From positions 1 through 38,950 of the forward strand of contig OMZC01000123.1 of assembly GCA_900315395.1 (NCBI GenBank): a DNA stretch of 38,950 nucleotides. Direction: 5' to 3'. The DNA comes from an uncultured Gammaproteobacteria bacterium (GTDB taxonomy: Bacteria > Pseudomonadota > Gammaproteobacteria > Enterobacterales > Succinivibrionaceae). Positions 16,388 through 25,066 of the stretch are shown here, in pieces. The notes under the pieces were generated by a model that was not told where the DNA came from, ran no database searches, and saw only the letters and a program-made list of their open reading frames with translations. The first letter of the stretch is position 1. Each line of letters opens with the position of its first letter. A program made the translations under genes and the position numbers.

Positions 16388-17851
16388 ATGACACAGCGTA
16401 CTATTACCTTTACAGAAGCAGTTTTTGCTCTAGATGAAGAAAGAACCGTTAATTTAGGATCACTTACAATTACCCCTAATGATCTTATTGTGCTAATCGG
16501 CGGTAATGGTAGCGGTAAGACCTCTATTGCTAAAGCCTTAAATGGAGAGGTACCTTTAAAGTCAGGTGTAGCACCTACTAACTATCATCCTGTATTAGTT
16601 TCATTTGAAAAACAAATGGAATTATTCGAAGCTGATTATGAGATGAGAAATTCTGACTGCACCACTCCAGAAGAAGAAATTGGTATCACTCCTGCCTTAA
16701 TCTTAAAAGATGATGATCCAGAGTTGCTTCCTGATTTAATCAAAGGTTTAAATCTTGAGAAACTGATGGAAAAGCCTATTAGACAGTTATCAGGCGGTGA
16801 AGGCAGAAAGGTACTTTTAGCTCATGCTCTAGCTTCAAAACCAAACCTCATTATTTTTGATACCCCTTTTGATGCACTTGATGTAGAAACTCGTGCTGAG
16901 TTGTTAAAACTGATTAACGAGATCCACACTAAGTATCAGACTCCTACAGTATTGATTGTTAACAGACCTACAGAAATCCCTGAGTCTTTAACCTCAATGG
17001 GTATCATTCAGAACTGTGCTATTTCAAAGCTAGCTTCACGTGAAGAAATTGAAGCTGACGATGATGCAAAGTCACTTTTAGGTTATGCATCAATTCCTGA
17101 TGTAACTCTGCCAAAGCCTCCAGTTAAGTTTGCACTGCCTCCTATTAAAGGCGACACCATTGTTTCTTTAAAGAAAGTTACAGTTGAGTATCAGCGAGTT
17201 GTTTTAGATCATTTAGATTTTGAAGTTAAGAAAGGTGAACAGTGGCATATCATGGGACCTAACGGTGCCGGTAAGTCTACCCTTCTATCTATGATCACTG
17301 GTGACAATCCTTTGGTATATGCAAATGACGTTACCGTATTTGGCTATCGTCGTGGTACCGGTGAGTCTATTTGGGATATTAAAAAGTACTATGGCGTAGT
17401 ATCTGGTGCTCTACATCTTGATTACAGAGTAAATGGTCCTGCTCTACACGTAGTTCTATCAGGCTTCTATGACTCAATTGGTCTTTACAAGCAGCCTTCA
17501 GATGAAGAAGTTGCAATTGCAAGAAAGTGGTTGCGTCTGGCTGGTCTTCAGGACCGAGAGCATGACTCATTCAAGTCATTATCATTCGGTCAGCAAAGAC
17601 TGTTATTGATTGTAAGAGCTCTAGTTAAGAATCCTCCACTACTAATTCTTGATGAGCCTTTACAGGGTCTAGATGGTTACGCAAGAGCTTTAGTAAAGTC
17701 ATTTATTAGCTATGTAATGCAAAACGGTAACACCAGCATTCTGTTTGTTTCTCATCATGAAGAGGACTTACCTGAAGGATTTACTAACAGACTGTCATTT
17801 GTAAAAGATGGTGATAACTTTAAGGTTGTACAAGAAAAGCTTACAAAGTAA
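16388..17851 (+). CDS. modF: ModF-type double ABC ATPase
   Basis: The 487-residue product matches E. coli ModF (about 490) over its length. It has two ATPase modules: Walker A GGNGSGKTS (~38-46) with signature LSGGE, and GPNGAGKSTLLS (~292) with signature LSFGQQRLLLIVRAL and Walker B LLILDEPLQGLD. The segment SIWDIKKYYGVVSGALHLDYRV is partly diagnostic. In the first module Walker B reads LIIFDTPFDALD, with Thr for the catalytic Glu, so only the second site may hydrolyse ATP. No membrane subunit is present. In E. coli modF lies with modE and is linked to molybdate, but its function is unclear; no modE or modABC is seen here. Confidence 0.9.
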   Translation: MTQRTITFTEAVFALDEERTVNLGSLTITPNDLIVLIGGNGSGKTSIAKALNGEVPLKSGVAPTNYHPVLVSFEKQMELFEADYEMRNSDCTTPEEEIGITPALILKDDDPELLPDLIKGLNLEKLMEKPIRQLSGGEGRKVLLAHALASKPNLIIFDTPFDALDVETRAELLKLINEIHTKYQTPTVLIVNRPTEIPESLTSMGIIQNCAISKLASREEIEADDDAKSLLGYASIPDVTLPKPPVKFALPPIKGDTIVSLKKVTVEYQRVVLDHLDFEVKKGEQWHIMGPNGAGKSTLLSMITGDNPLVYANDVTVFGYRRGTGESIWDIKKYYGVVSGALHLDYRVNGPALHVVLSGFYDSIGLYKQPSDEEVAIARKWLRLAGLQDREHDSFKSLSFGQQRLLLIVRALVKNPPLLILDEPLQGLDGYARALVKSFISYVMQNGNTSILFVSHHEEDLPEGFTNRLSFVKDGDNFKVVQEKLTK

Positions 17852-17887
17852 AAAATAGCCTTATAGTAAAAGACAAGATTAGACAAG

Positions 17888-17922
17888 AAGATCTGTAGCT
17901 TTAAAGTTGCAGATCTTTTTTT
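17888..17922 (+). terminator. Intrinsic terminator of modF
   Basis: AAGATCTG (17888-17895) pairs with CAGATCTT (17910-17917), followed by five T residues. Confidence 0.85.
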
Positions 17923-18117
17923 AACATAACATATACTGCATTATAGATTTCTTTAATAAAAACAGTGAAGATTTGTTTTACTCTGTAATAGGTTCCTAAC
18001 AATACACTTAAAAAATCCGCATTACTTTTATAGGAAACAAGGAAACACTTAAGAGTGTTTTACCAATCATATTGGTCACATAAAAGCGCAGTACGTTGAT
18101 TTATTTCTCTGAAAAAA
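17923..18117. other. Non-coding region between modF and the tandem array
   Basis: No gene was seen. A small stem AAACACT/AGTGTTT with a TAAG loop lies at 18043-18060. The rest is AT-rich and leads into the 33-bp repeats. Confidence 0.5.
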
Positions 18118-18389
18118 TGTTAATTTTGCACTAAATAATGTCTTAAAAAATGTTGATTTGACACTAAAGTACGTCTTAAAAAATGCTGATTTAGTTCTAA
18201 ATAATGTCTTAAAAGGTGTTGATTTGACACTAAATTACGTCTTAAAAATGCTGATTTAGCTCTAAATAAAGTCTTAAAAAATGTTGATTTGACACTAAAT
18301 TACGTCTTAAAAATGCTGATTTAGCTCTAAATAAAGTCTTAAAAAATGCTGATTTGATTCTAAATAACGTCTTAAAAAATGCAGATATT
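18118..18389. repeat. 33-bp tandem repeat array, eight copies plus a partial
   Basis: Copies start at 18118, 18151, 18184, 18217, 18249, 18282, 18314 and 18347, with a 10-nt partial at 18380. The unit begins TGYTGATTTRRYWCTAAAT and ends in GTCTTAAAAAA. Copies 4 and 6, and 5 and 7, are identical, giving a 65-bp super-repeat and pointing to recent duplication of a two-unit block. Two unit types differ in the middle (GACACTAAATTACG versus GCTCTAAATAAAG). The 32/33 length mix breaks any reading frame. Confidence 0.95.
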
Positions 18390-18510
18390 AACTTCTATTT
18401 ACTATAAAAAAGTGTTATTGTTGGCTTATCTACTACCTTAAGACTGTCATATTCCTAAAGAATAAAGATAATCAAAGGCTTTTATTGTACAAAGCATCGA
18501 AGGAGACAAA

Positions 18511-19818
18511 GTGAAAAGATTCCTAATTGATAAGCTAGAGCAGTGGAAAAATTCTCCTAGAAGGAAGCCATTGATTATTTATGGAGCTAGACAGGTAGGT
18601 AAAACTTGGGCAATGAAAGAATTTGGAAAACAATTCTATAAAAAAGTTGCATACTTCTCTTTTTATAACAATCCAAGAGTAAGTCAAATCTTTGATAATG
18701 GAATTGATTTAGACCAAATTATTACCTCTTTAAACATCGAAGCGGGTTTTGAAATAACTCCTGAAGACACGTTAATAATATTTGATGAAATACAAAATAA
18801 TCTTCGTGTTCTTGAGTCATTAAAATACTTCAACGAAAATGCAAATCAGTACCATATTATTGCAGCTGGTTCTCTATTGGGAGTTGCGATTCATGAAGGA
18901 GTTTCATTTCCTGTTGGTAAAGTGGATACTATTCAGCTTTATCCTATGAATTTTTTAGAATTCTTATACGCAATCGACAAGGGGATGCTTGCTGACAGAA
19001 TAATTGCAGGAGATGCCAAAACATTTGACTCTTTTTCTGATGAATTAATTTTTCTTTTGAAGAATTATCTTTATATAGGTGGTATGCCTGAAGTTGTTAA
19101 TTTTTATGTAAAACACAAAAACTATTCAGAAATAAGAAAAATTCAAAATTCAATTATCAATCAGTATACAGGAGACTTTGGAAAGCACATTCCTATAAGA
19201 GATATTCCTAGAGTAAAAATGGTATGGAATGCCATACCAATGCAACTTGCCAAAGAAAACAAAAAGTTCTTTTTTGGAAAAATGAAAAAAGGAGCTAGAA
19301 GTGCTGATTTTGAAGTTGCAATTCAATGGCTTCAAGATGCTGGATTGATCTATAAAGTACATAAAGTATCAGCTCCACATATTCCTTTAAAGGCTTACAT
19401 GGATTTTTCTGCTTTTAAAATATTTACGCTTGATGTAGGTCTTTTGGGAGCCTTAAGTGATCTGAATGCAAAAGTAATTATTGAAAAAAATGACATTTTT
19501 TCAGAATTTAAAGGAGCTCTAACTGAACAATTCATCCTACAAGAAATGTTAAGTCAAACTCAATACGTTCCTTACTACTATAGTTCTGATACTTCTACAT
19601 TAGAAATAGATTTTCTTATTCAACAAGATGATAATGTCGTTCCAATTGAGGTTAAAGCATCTTCAAACGTAAACTCGCCATCACTCAAGGCCTACATTTC
19701 TAAATTTGAGCCAAAGAAAGTTATTAGATTTTCTACATTGAAGTTTAAGGAACAGGATAGAATTACAAATATCCCTCTTTACGCAGTGTCTCTTATCAAC
19801 ATGTTAGCAGAAATATAA
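18511..19818 (+). CDS. AAA+ ATPase with C-terminal DUF4143 domain
   Basis: A 435-residue protein of the widespread AAA_14/DUF4143 family. Walker A is GARQVGKT (~25-32), Walker B is LIIFDEIQ, and an AAGSLLG sensor-like segment follows. The C-terminal part has EIDFLI...VPIEVKAS, typical of a PD-(D/E)XK nuclease-like fold. The GTG start follows AAGGAG. These genes are common in gut and rumen bacteria in many copies, often horizontally acquired, with unknown function. It stands alone between a repeat array and a strong hairpin. An accessory or defence role is only speculation. Confidence 0.85.
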   Translation: MKRFLIDKLEQWKNSPRRKPLIIYGARQVGKTWAMKEFGKQFYKKVAYFSFYNNPRVSQIFDNGIDLDQIITSLNIEAGFEITPEDTLIIFDEIQNNLRVLESLKYFNENANQYHIIAAGSLLGVAIHEGVSFPVGKVDTIQLYPMNFLEFLYAIDKGMLADRIIAGDAKTFDSFSDELIFLLKNYLYIGGMPEVVNFYVKHKNYSEIRKIQNSIINQYTGDFGKHIPIRDIPRVKMVWNAIPMQLAKENKKFFFGKMKKGARSADFEVAIQWLQDAGLIYKVHKVSAPHIPLKAYMDFSAFKIFTLDVGLLGALSDLNAKVIIEKNDIFSEFKGALTEQFILQEMLSQTQYVPYYYSSDTSTLEIDFLIQQDDNVVPIEVKASSNVNSPSLKAYISKFEPKKVIRFSTLKFKEQDRITNIPLYAVSLINMLAEI

Positions 19819-19827
19819 GAATAGTAG

Positions 19828-19861
19828 TTTAAATGTGGTGATTGAAATCACCACATTTAAA
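19828..19861. terminator. Strong hairpin between convergent genes
   Basis: TTTAAATGTGGTGAT (19828-19842) and its exact complement (19847-19861) form a 15-bp stem with a TGAA loop between the ATPase gene and proA, which converge. The T/A-rich stem ends allow bidirectional termination, though no long T-run follows on either side. Confidence 0.7.
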
Positions 19862-19894
19862 AAAGAGAGCTTTCCCTAATACTTAATTAGAAAG

Positions 19895-21151
19895 TTATGA
19901 ACGACAGAGGTAATCGCCTTCACAAACGTACTGATAGGTAGTTAAAGCTTCAAGAGCCATAGGTCCTCTTGCATGAAGTTTTTGTGTTGAGATTGCAACT
20001 TCTGCTCCAAGACCGAACTGACCTCCATCAGAGAATCTTGTAGAAGCATTTACATATACACAAGCAGATCCAGCAGCCTGAGTAAATAGCTTAGAGTTTT
20101 CTCTACTGTCAGTTAAGATTGCATCTGAATGTGATGCCTTATGACGTCTTAAATGAGCTATAGCTTCGTATACATCATCTACAATAGAGATGTTCATCTT
20201 TAAAGATAAGAATTCTGTATCAAAGTCACTCTCAGAACCTGTTTCTAGGTTATCGTAATCCTTGCACATAGATACAACATCACCATGAGCAACGATAGCT
20301 ACTTTCTTTTGAGCAAGCTTTGGTAACAGAAGTTTTATAAAGTCATTTGCAATATCTTTGTGTAAAAGTAAGGTATCTAAGCTGTTACATGCTGATGGCT
20401 TTTGAGTCTTTGCATTGATAACAATATCAACACTCTTCTCAAGATCAGCTGTTTTATCCACAAAGATATGAGAAATACCAAAACCACCGATGATAACAGG
20501 AATAGATGATTCACGCTGGCACATTCTCTGTAGCTTTTCACCACCACGAGGAATGAGCACATCAATGTACTCATTTAAAGCTAACATCTGCTTTACCATC
20601 TCTCTGTCGGTGCTTTCTAAGAAACTTACTCCATCAGGATTTAGACCTTTCTCTTTTAATGCTTTTACAATCAGAGAGTGAAGCATACAGTTAGTGTTAA
20701 AAGCTTCAGAACCACCTCTTAGAAAGCATGCGTTTCCTGACTTTAAACATAAAGCTGCAATATCTACAGTTACATTAGGACGAGATTCATAAATCACACC
20801 TACAACACCGAATGGTACTGATTTCTTTACTAAGGTAAGACCATTTGGCAAGGTTCTACCATCATAAATTCTGCCTACTGGATCATCGAGTGTAGCTACT
20901 TTTCTAACACCCTCGACCATTTCACGGAATCTGCTGTCAGTGATGGTTAATCTGTCAACTAAAGCTTCATTAAGACCGTTCTTTCTGGCGTTTTCAACAT
21001 CTGTTGCATTTACAGAAAAGATTGCTTCTCGGTTATTCTCAAGCTCATCTGCAATCGCAAACAAAGCATCATTCTTACTTTTAGTATCCAAGATTGAATA
21101 ATCGTAACCAGCATTTCTTGCTTTTTTAGCAATTTCTTTAATATCTAACAT
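19895..21151 (-). CDS. proA: Gamma-glutamyl phosphate reductase
   Basis: ProA reduces gamma-glutamyl phosphate to glutamate-5-semialdehyde with NADPH, the second step of proline synthesis. The 418-residue product is the usual length. It has ESRPNVTVDIAALCLKSGNA, a conserved GGSEA segment, and the catalytic Cys in AKTQKPSACNSLDTLL. It lies 93 nt downstream of proB in the same direction, as expected for a proBA operon, and ends before a strong hairpin. Confidence 0.97.
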   Translation of the reverse strand: MLDIKEIAKKARNAGYDYSILDTKSKNDALFAIADELENNREAIFSVNATDVENARKNGLNEALVDRLTITDSRFREMVEGVRKVATLDDPVGRIYDGRTLPNGLTLVKKSVPFGVVGVIYESRPNVTVDIAALCLKSGNACFLRGGSEAFNTNCMLHSLIVKALKEKGLNPDGVSFLESTDREMVKQMLALNEYIDVLIPRGGEKLQRMCQRESSIPVIIGGFGISHIFVDKTADLEKSVDIVINAKTQKPSACNSLDTLLLHKDIANDFIKLLLPKLAQKKVAIVAHGDVVSMCKDYDNLETGSESDFDTEFLSLKMNISIVDDVYEAIAHLRRHKASHSDAILTDSRENSKLFTQAAGSACVYVNASTRFSDGGQFGLGAEVAISTQKLHARGPMALEALTTYQYVCEGDYLCRS

Positions 21152-21244
21152 GATGTTTTCCTAACAAATCGTCTGATTGATAGCCTGAAATTACCTGTGC
21201 TTATCCAGGCTATGTTTTGTAAGCTACAGTCACAACTGCTTTTA

Positions 21245-22363
21245 CTATTTATCGATTACCACTAAATCGTCACGGTGGATAGCTTCATCACCATGAGTAA
21301 AGCCTAAGATCTTTTCAATAGAAGCTGAACTCTTCTTTTTAATTAAGTTAAGTTCATCTGAAGAGTATCTGGTAATACCTCTTGCAATCACATTACCCTT
21401 TTGATCTTTTACATAGACGGTAGCACCACGTAAAAACTCTTCTTCGACATTAACAATGCCTTTAGGTAACAGACTAGAACCTTTGTTTAAAAGAGCATTT
21501 ACTGCACCATCATCAATGGTAATTGAGCCTAGTGCACGGGTAGCTGAGCTAATCCATGACTTTCTAGCCAATACAGGCTTTTTAGATGGCTTAAAGAAAG
21601 TAGCATTACCCTGACCATGGACTAACTCAAGGATAATTGAAGGATCCTCACCTGAAGCGATGATCATCTCAACTCCAGCCTGTGTTGCAACTTGAGCTGC
21701 CTTAATCTTGGTGGCCATACCACCTGTACCTAAGGTAGTACCACTGCCACCTGCAATTTCAATAATATGCTCATCAATGGTGTCAACATTTCTTATGAGC
21801 TTAGCGTCTTTGTTCTTACGAGGATCAGCAGTATATAAACCATCCTGATCGGTAAGCAGGATCACTTTGTCAGCTTCAACTAATACAGCAGATAATGCTG
21901 CTAAGTTGTCGTTATCGCCTACTTTAATTTCAGAAATACTTACAGCATCGTTTTCGTTGATAATTGGGATAATGCCAAGCTCTAGCTGTGCAAAAAGAGT
22001 ATCTCTTGCGTTTAAATAACGCTCACGACTCTCAAGATCGGCTCTGGTAATTAAAATCTGACCTACATTTAATGAGTAAATTGAAAAGAGTTGAGCCCAC
22101 TCTTCAATTAACTTTACCTGACCTATAGAAGCTAACATCTGCTTATAGCGAACATCTTTAGGTAAGTCAGGATAGCCTAAAAGTTCTCTACCTGCTGCCA
22201 TAGCACCAGATGATACTAAGATCACCTTAGCATGCTGTTCTACTAGCTTGTGAACAACTCTTACAATCTCAAGCATATGGGCTCTATCTAACTTTTTAGA
22301 GCCGTGAGTTAAAGTACTAGTTCCTAGTTTGATTACGATTGTCTGATTTTTTAATGATTTCAT
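21245..22363 (-). CDS. proB: Glutamate 5-kinase
   Basis: ProB phosphorylates glutamate in the first, proline-inhibited step of proline synthesis. The 372-residue product has the amino-acid kinase domain (KLGTSTL at the N-terminus, LVSSGAMAAGR, INENDAVS, GTGGMATKIKAA) and a C-terminal PUA domain (about 275-372), matching the long E. coli-type enzyme. There is no clear Shine-Dalgarno sequence before the ATG, and 14-bp repeats lie upstream; both may bear on expression. Confidence 0.97.
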   Translation of the reverse strand: MKSLKNQTIVIKLGTSTLTHGSKKLDRAHMLEIVRVVHKLVEQHAKVILVSSGAMAAGRELLGYPDLPKDVRYKQMLASIGQVKLIEEWAQLFSIYSLNVGQILITRADLESRERYLNARDTLFAQLELGIIPIINENDAVSISEIKVGDNDNLAALSAVLVEADKVILLTDQDGLYTADPRKNKDAKLIRNVDTIDEHIIEIAGGSGTTLGTGGMATKIKAAQVATQAGVEMIIASGEDPSIILELVHGQGNATFFKPSKKPVLARKSWISSATRALGSITIDDGAVNALLNKGSSLLPKGIVNVEEEFLRGATVYVKDQKGNVIARGITRYSSDELNLIKKKSSASIEKILGFTHGDEAIHRDDLVVIDK

Positions 22364-22430
22364 GATACTTATACATGCTTTTACATGCTTTGCATGTTGG
22401 TAATTAAGTTTTTAACCTGATTTAACTTCT

Positions 22431-22514
22431 ACATTTAAAACATCACATTTAAAACATCGCAGTTAAAACATCGAGATTAGAACATTATCGTTAAACCATT
22501 GTGGTTAAGTAAAC
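22431..22514. repeat. 14-bp tandem repeats upstream of proB
   Basis: Six 14-bp units from 22431 to 22514, the first two identical (ACATTTAAAACATC) and the rest progressively diverged. They begin directly after the frsA stop codon and end about 70 nt before proB. Confidence 0.88.
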
Positions 22515-23774
22515 TTATGAATTAAATTTCTCTGCAAAAAATGAACAGATGCTCTTAGTCATAGTCTTGATGAACATTGCATAACCTTCATTCTTCATCC
22601 ACAGAGTGGATACATCTTTGAAGTTATTCTCAAGCATTCTGATGTCATCTTTTGTAACTACTGATCTTTCGGTTGCACAGATGAGTGTGGGGACTGCGCA
22701 TCTTCCAGATGCTGATAACAAGCCCTGTGTTTTTAAAGAGAAAGCTTTAAAACGAGGAATTACCAGATCCCAGTTGGCTGCATCAAGATCTAAGCGATTA
22801 CAGAATGATGATCTTAAACACAACGGCAGTGAGTTTAAGATCTTAGGATCGGTGTAAAAAGAGTGAACGTATGGTGCAGGTAATCCTAAAGCTTTCACAC
22901 TTTGCTGATGCAAGATAGCAGCTCGAATACAAGCAGTACCTGCAATACCTGAACCGAACAAACCAATATTAGTTGAATCAACAGATTTTACTGTCTGTAA
23001 ATGCTCAATTGCGCCTTCTATTACAGCTGAGAAATGATCATTTAAATTTAATTTTTCACAGGCACCGATACCAGGCATTTCCACAACATACATGGCAATA
23101 CCTGCATTCTTAAAGTGATTTTCAAAAACTCTATAGAATGAGGAAAAACTCTGCTCATAGGTACAAGCACAAATTACACATGGGTAAACTTGCTTAGTAT
23201 CAGGTAAATGAAGATAACCTGTTACCTTTTTTCCACTGACTGTGAAAGTGTCTTCAATTAAAACGCCCACAGAAGAGCTTACAGCAAAGACTTTCTTATA
23301 AGTCTGTCTGCACAATGTATCAGATTCTAAGGCCAGTACGTCAGATTTTAAATTTGGATAAGAGGCAATGGCATAATAGCGTGCTGCCATCCTGTAGTTG
23401 TGCCCTGCCCCTTCAAAATCCTGCTTTTCTTCACAGGCATGAGCTGCAGTTACACGTCTTTGTGCTATTGAATTGAATTCATAGATCCAATTACCAGAAC
23501 CATAGTCTTTTACAGTATCAAAGCACTTTTCACGATTTCTCTGATTTTTAGAAACACTGATGTTGGCAATAGCTTCATCAATATCTAAGGCATTTCCTCC
23601 TGATAAAACCCAAGAGAACTTAAAGATAGGACGGTAAAAGTTCTTGTGAAATCCTAAAAGAGGATCATGTCTTGAAAGGACTGGCAACTCTACCCCTGAA
23701 TTTGAAATCATTGAGGTTTCAGGGTAATCAAACTTAGGTTTAAATAATGTTTCACTAAGGTTTTGAGAAAGCAT
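22515..23774 (-). CDS. frsA: FrsA-like alpha/beta hydrolase family protein
   Basis: The N-terminus MLSQNLSETLFKPKF matches the E. coli FrsA start, and GSGNWIYEF, the AARYYAIASYPNLK helix region and the alpha/beta-hydrolase C-terminal half follow. E. coli FrsA binds glucose-PTS EIIA and affects the respiration/fermentation balance. The nucleophile-elbow equivalent reads GLFGSGIAG, where Ser is in place; E. coli has GFRFG. I chose ATG 23774 because AAGGA lies 7 nt upstream; a TTG 72 nt earlier would add 24 non-homologous residues. It is followed by proBA on the same strand with repeats between. Confidence 0.83.
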   Translation of the reverse strand: MLSQNLSETLFKPKFDYPETSMISNSGVELPVLSRHDPLLGFHKNFYRPIFKFSWVLSGGNALDIDEAIANISVSKNQRNREKCFDTVKDYGSGNWIYEFNSIAQRRVTAAHACEEKQDFEGAGHNYRMAARYYAIASYPNLKSDVLALESDTLCRQTYKKVFAVSSSVGVLIEDTFTVSGKKVTGYLHLPDTKQVYPCVICACTYEQSFSSFYRVFENHFKNAGIAMYVVEMPGIGACEKLNLNDHFSAVIEGAIEHLQTVKSVDSTNIGLFGSGIAGTACIRAAILHQQSVKALGLPAPYVHSFYTDPKILNSLPLCLRSSFCNRLDLDAANWDLVIPRFKAFSLKTQGLLSASGRCAVPTLICATERSVVTKDDIRMLENNFKDVSTLWMKNEGYAMFIKTMTKSICSFFAEKFNS

Positions 23775-23914
23775 GAGCCAATCCTTTTTGACAAGTACCT
23801 TTGTACAAGCTAAATAACTTAGGTCATTGTACAAGAGAATAGCCAAACTTTCATTAGACTAGCTCAATGAGCACAAAAAGAGCAAAACAAAAGGTATAGA
23901 TTAAGACTTAAGAG

Positions 23915-24373
23915 CTAAAACTTCATTTCAAAAGCAATATCAGCGCGCTCAAAAGGAAATTTCTTTTTATCCACAGGAATTTCTATAAAACCAAACTTTC
24001 TGTACAAATGAATAACTTTAGTACACTTTCTGTTGGAAACGATAATGATCTTTGGCAATTTCTTTTCTTTGCCGTAATTTATGCATGCTTCAAGACAGGC
24101 ACTGCCAGCACCAGTTCCTGTATACATACCACGAGCTGCAAACTTCATAATTTCCCAATCACCATCATCTCGAGGAGCGATCATGCAACAGGCCATGACT
24201 TTTCCACTGTCATCTAAGGCAAAGAAAATCTGACCGCCTTGTTTAATATAAGGCTCAATGTTTTCAAGTTCTCTAAGATCCTCATCCTCTATAACAAACA
24301 TTGAAGAAATCCAAGTTTTATTCATTTGGATGAAATCTTGTTTATATTTAGGATCATAAGAAACTAACTGCAT
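23915..24373 (-). CDS. GNAT family N-acetyltransferase
   Basis: A 152-residue single-domain GNAT. The acetyl-CoA-binding loop is visible as ARGMYTGTGAGSACL (about 84-98), preceded by a beta strand WEIMKFA, and a late HLYRKFGFIEI segment is the usual beta-5/alpha-4 end of the fold. The substrate cannot be predicted. It lies 51 nt downstream of the hexapeptide acetyltransferase gene on the same strand, so the two may be cotranscribed. Confidence 0.85.
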   Translation of the reverse strand: MQLVSYDPKYKQDFIQMNKTWISSMFVIEDEDLRELENIEPYIKQGGQIFFALDDSGKVMACCMIAPRDDGDWEIMKFAARGMYTGTGAGSACLEACINYGKEKKLPKIIIVSNRKCTKVIHLYRKFGFIEIPVDKKKFPFERADIAFEMKF

Positions 24374-24424
24374 TTTTCACCTTTTATAAAATTGCCATTT
24401 TTATTCACCTTGTGGGATGTTCGA

Positions 24425-25066
24425 TTAGCTAGATGCTACTACATTTCTATCCCAATTAGTAAGCTTATCAGAATCTGTGATTTCTCGAATCACTTTACAA
24501 GGATTGCCTACAGCAACTGAATTGTCAGGAATATCTTTTACAACAACGCTTCCGGATCCAATAACCACATTGCTACCAATAGTAACACCTGGCATAACCT
24601 GAACTCCACCACCGATCCAGACATTATCGCCTACTTTAATTGAATAAGCATATTCAAGACCACGATTTCTACGCTCATAATCTATAGGATGTCCTGCTGT
24701 ATAAAAACCACAGTTTGGAGCGATAAATACATTATCACCAAACCTTACTTTTCCACCATCTAAGATAACTGTATTGTGATTAGCAAAGAAGTTTTTGCCA
24801 ACTTCGATGTTATATCCATAATCACACCAAAAAGGAGCAACGATACAAAAATCTCCATTGGACTTACCTAGCAGCTTACCTAAAATTCTCTTTTGAGAGT
24901 CTACATCAGAAGGTCTTGTTTGATTGAACTCAAAGCACAAATCCTTTGCAAGAGCTCGCTCTTTTAGCAAAATATCATCATAGTTAGCATCATAGAGTTT
25001 TTGAGCTAGCATTTTTTCTTTTTCGGTCAGCTTCTTTTTTACAGTCATATTAGATTGTACAGTCAA
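24425..25066 (-). CDS. Maltose/galactoside O-acetyltransferase-type hexapeptide protein
   Basis: A 213-residue left-handed beta-helix acetyltransferase of the Maa/LacA group. The N-terminal mac domain is seen in MLAQKLYDANYDDIL. Hexapeptide repeats run through about 90-190 (for example VWIGGGVQVMPGVTIG and VVIGSGSVVVKDIP). The catalytic His is in FYTAGHPID, and the end VAVGNPCKVIREI is typical. It acetylates a sugar hydroxyl using acetyl-CoA; maltose or glucose is likely but unproven. The neighbouring upstream region is the large gene-free, DnaA-box-rich segment. Confidence 0.9.
   Translation of the reverse strand: MTVQSNMTVKKKLTEKEKMLAQKLYDANYDDILLKERALAKDLCFEFNQTRPSDVDSQKRILGKLLGKSNGDFCIVAPFWCDYGYNIEVGKNFFANHNTVILDGGKVRFGDNVFIAPNCGFYTAGHPIDYERRNRGLEYAYSIKVGDNVWIGGGVQVMPGVTIGSNVVIGSGSVVVKDIPDNSVAVGNPCKVIREITDSDKLTNWDRNVVASS

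Noticed and set aside
18118-18389. CRISPR array
   Set aside because: The copies are directly adjacent without unique spacers, and no cas gene is present.
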